From positions 1-5,480 of the forward strand of contig CAYMOV010000162.1 of the NCBI GenBank assembly GCA_964392085.1: a stretch of DNA of 5,480 bases. The letters are read 5' to 3'. This stretch comes from CAYMOV01 sp964392085 (GTDB taxonomy: Bacteria; Oederibacteriota; Muellerivitia; Muellerivitales; Muellerivitaceae). The translations under genes were made by a program, and so were the position numbers. Shown one piece after another: positions 5,477 to 5,480 of the stretch. Numbering within the stretch: the first letter of the stretch is position 1; each line of letters begins with the position of its first letter. Under the pieces are notes generated by a model, which was not told the origin of the DNA, ran no database searches, and saw nothing but the letters and a program-made list of their open reading frames with translations.

Positions 5477-5480
5477 GGTT

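Overview
The window is most of the structural and outer-membrane half of a Tad/Flp (tight adherence, type IVc pilus) locus. All Tad genes lie on the minus strand. One convergent plus-strand gene for an exported DUF192 (UPF0127) protein sits at the left end. A secretin implies a diderm bacterium. The sequence is moderately GC-rich, with long antisense shadow frames. I see no rRNA, tRNA, transposase, integrase or CRISPR, and nothing that fixes the phylum; an uncultivated Gram-negative lineage is a reasonable guess and no more.

Layout in Tad transcription order (right to left): flp major prepilin (5476-5273); tadE-type minor pseudopilin with a GTG start (5266-4703); TadG-like single-anchor protein (4706-3570); second TadE/TadF-type pseudopilin (3573-3067); an unrecognised protein with one membrane anchor (3070-2342); cpaB/rcpC SAF-domain protein (2286-1546); and a compact cpaC/rcpA secretin (1531-548). 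Three successive junctions (tadE/tadG, tadG/second tadE, second tadE/unknown) are ATGA stop-start overlaps with poor or absent Shine-Dalgarno sequences. The last two genes, cpaB and cpaC, have gaps and strong Shine-Dalgarno sequences. The operon therefore looks like a coupled minor-pilin block followed by an independently initiated outer-membrane channel block. The operon promoter, the ATPases (TadA, TadZ), platform proteins (TadB, TadC) and prepilin peptidase are not in the window; if present they lie beyond position 5480 or elsewhere.

Inferred joint function: Flp is processed and polymerised into the pilus fibre. The TadE-type pseudopilins and the TadG-like protein act as minor or anchoring components at the inner membrane and periplasm. 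CpaC forms the outer-membrane pore and CpaB is its periplasmic partner. The unrecognised 242-residue protein is translationally tied to the minor-pilin block and is the best candidate for an undescribed Tad accessory factor.

At the left end, the DUF192 stop codon and the secretin stop codon are directly adjacent (TGATCA, 545-550), so the two convergent transcription units have no spacer. Positions 1-82 are non-coding and hold a nested inverted repeat just upstream of the DUF192 ribosome-binding region. There is no gene-free stretch longer than 300 bases. Overall this is a recognisable Tad locus with some unusual details, not clearly a new system.
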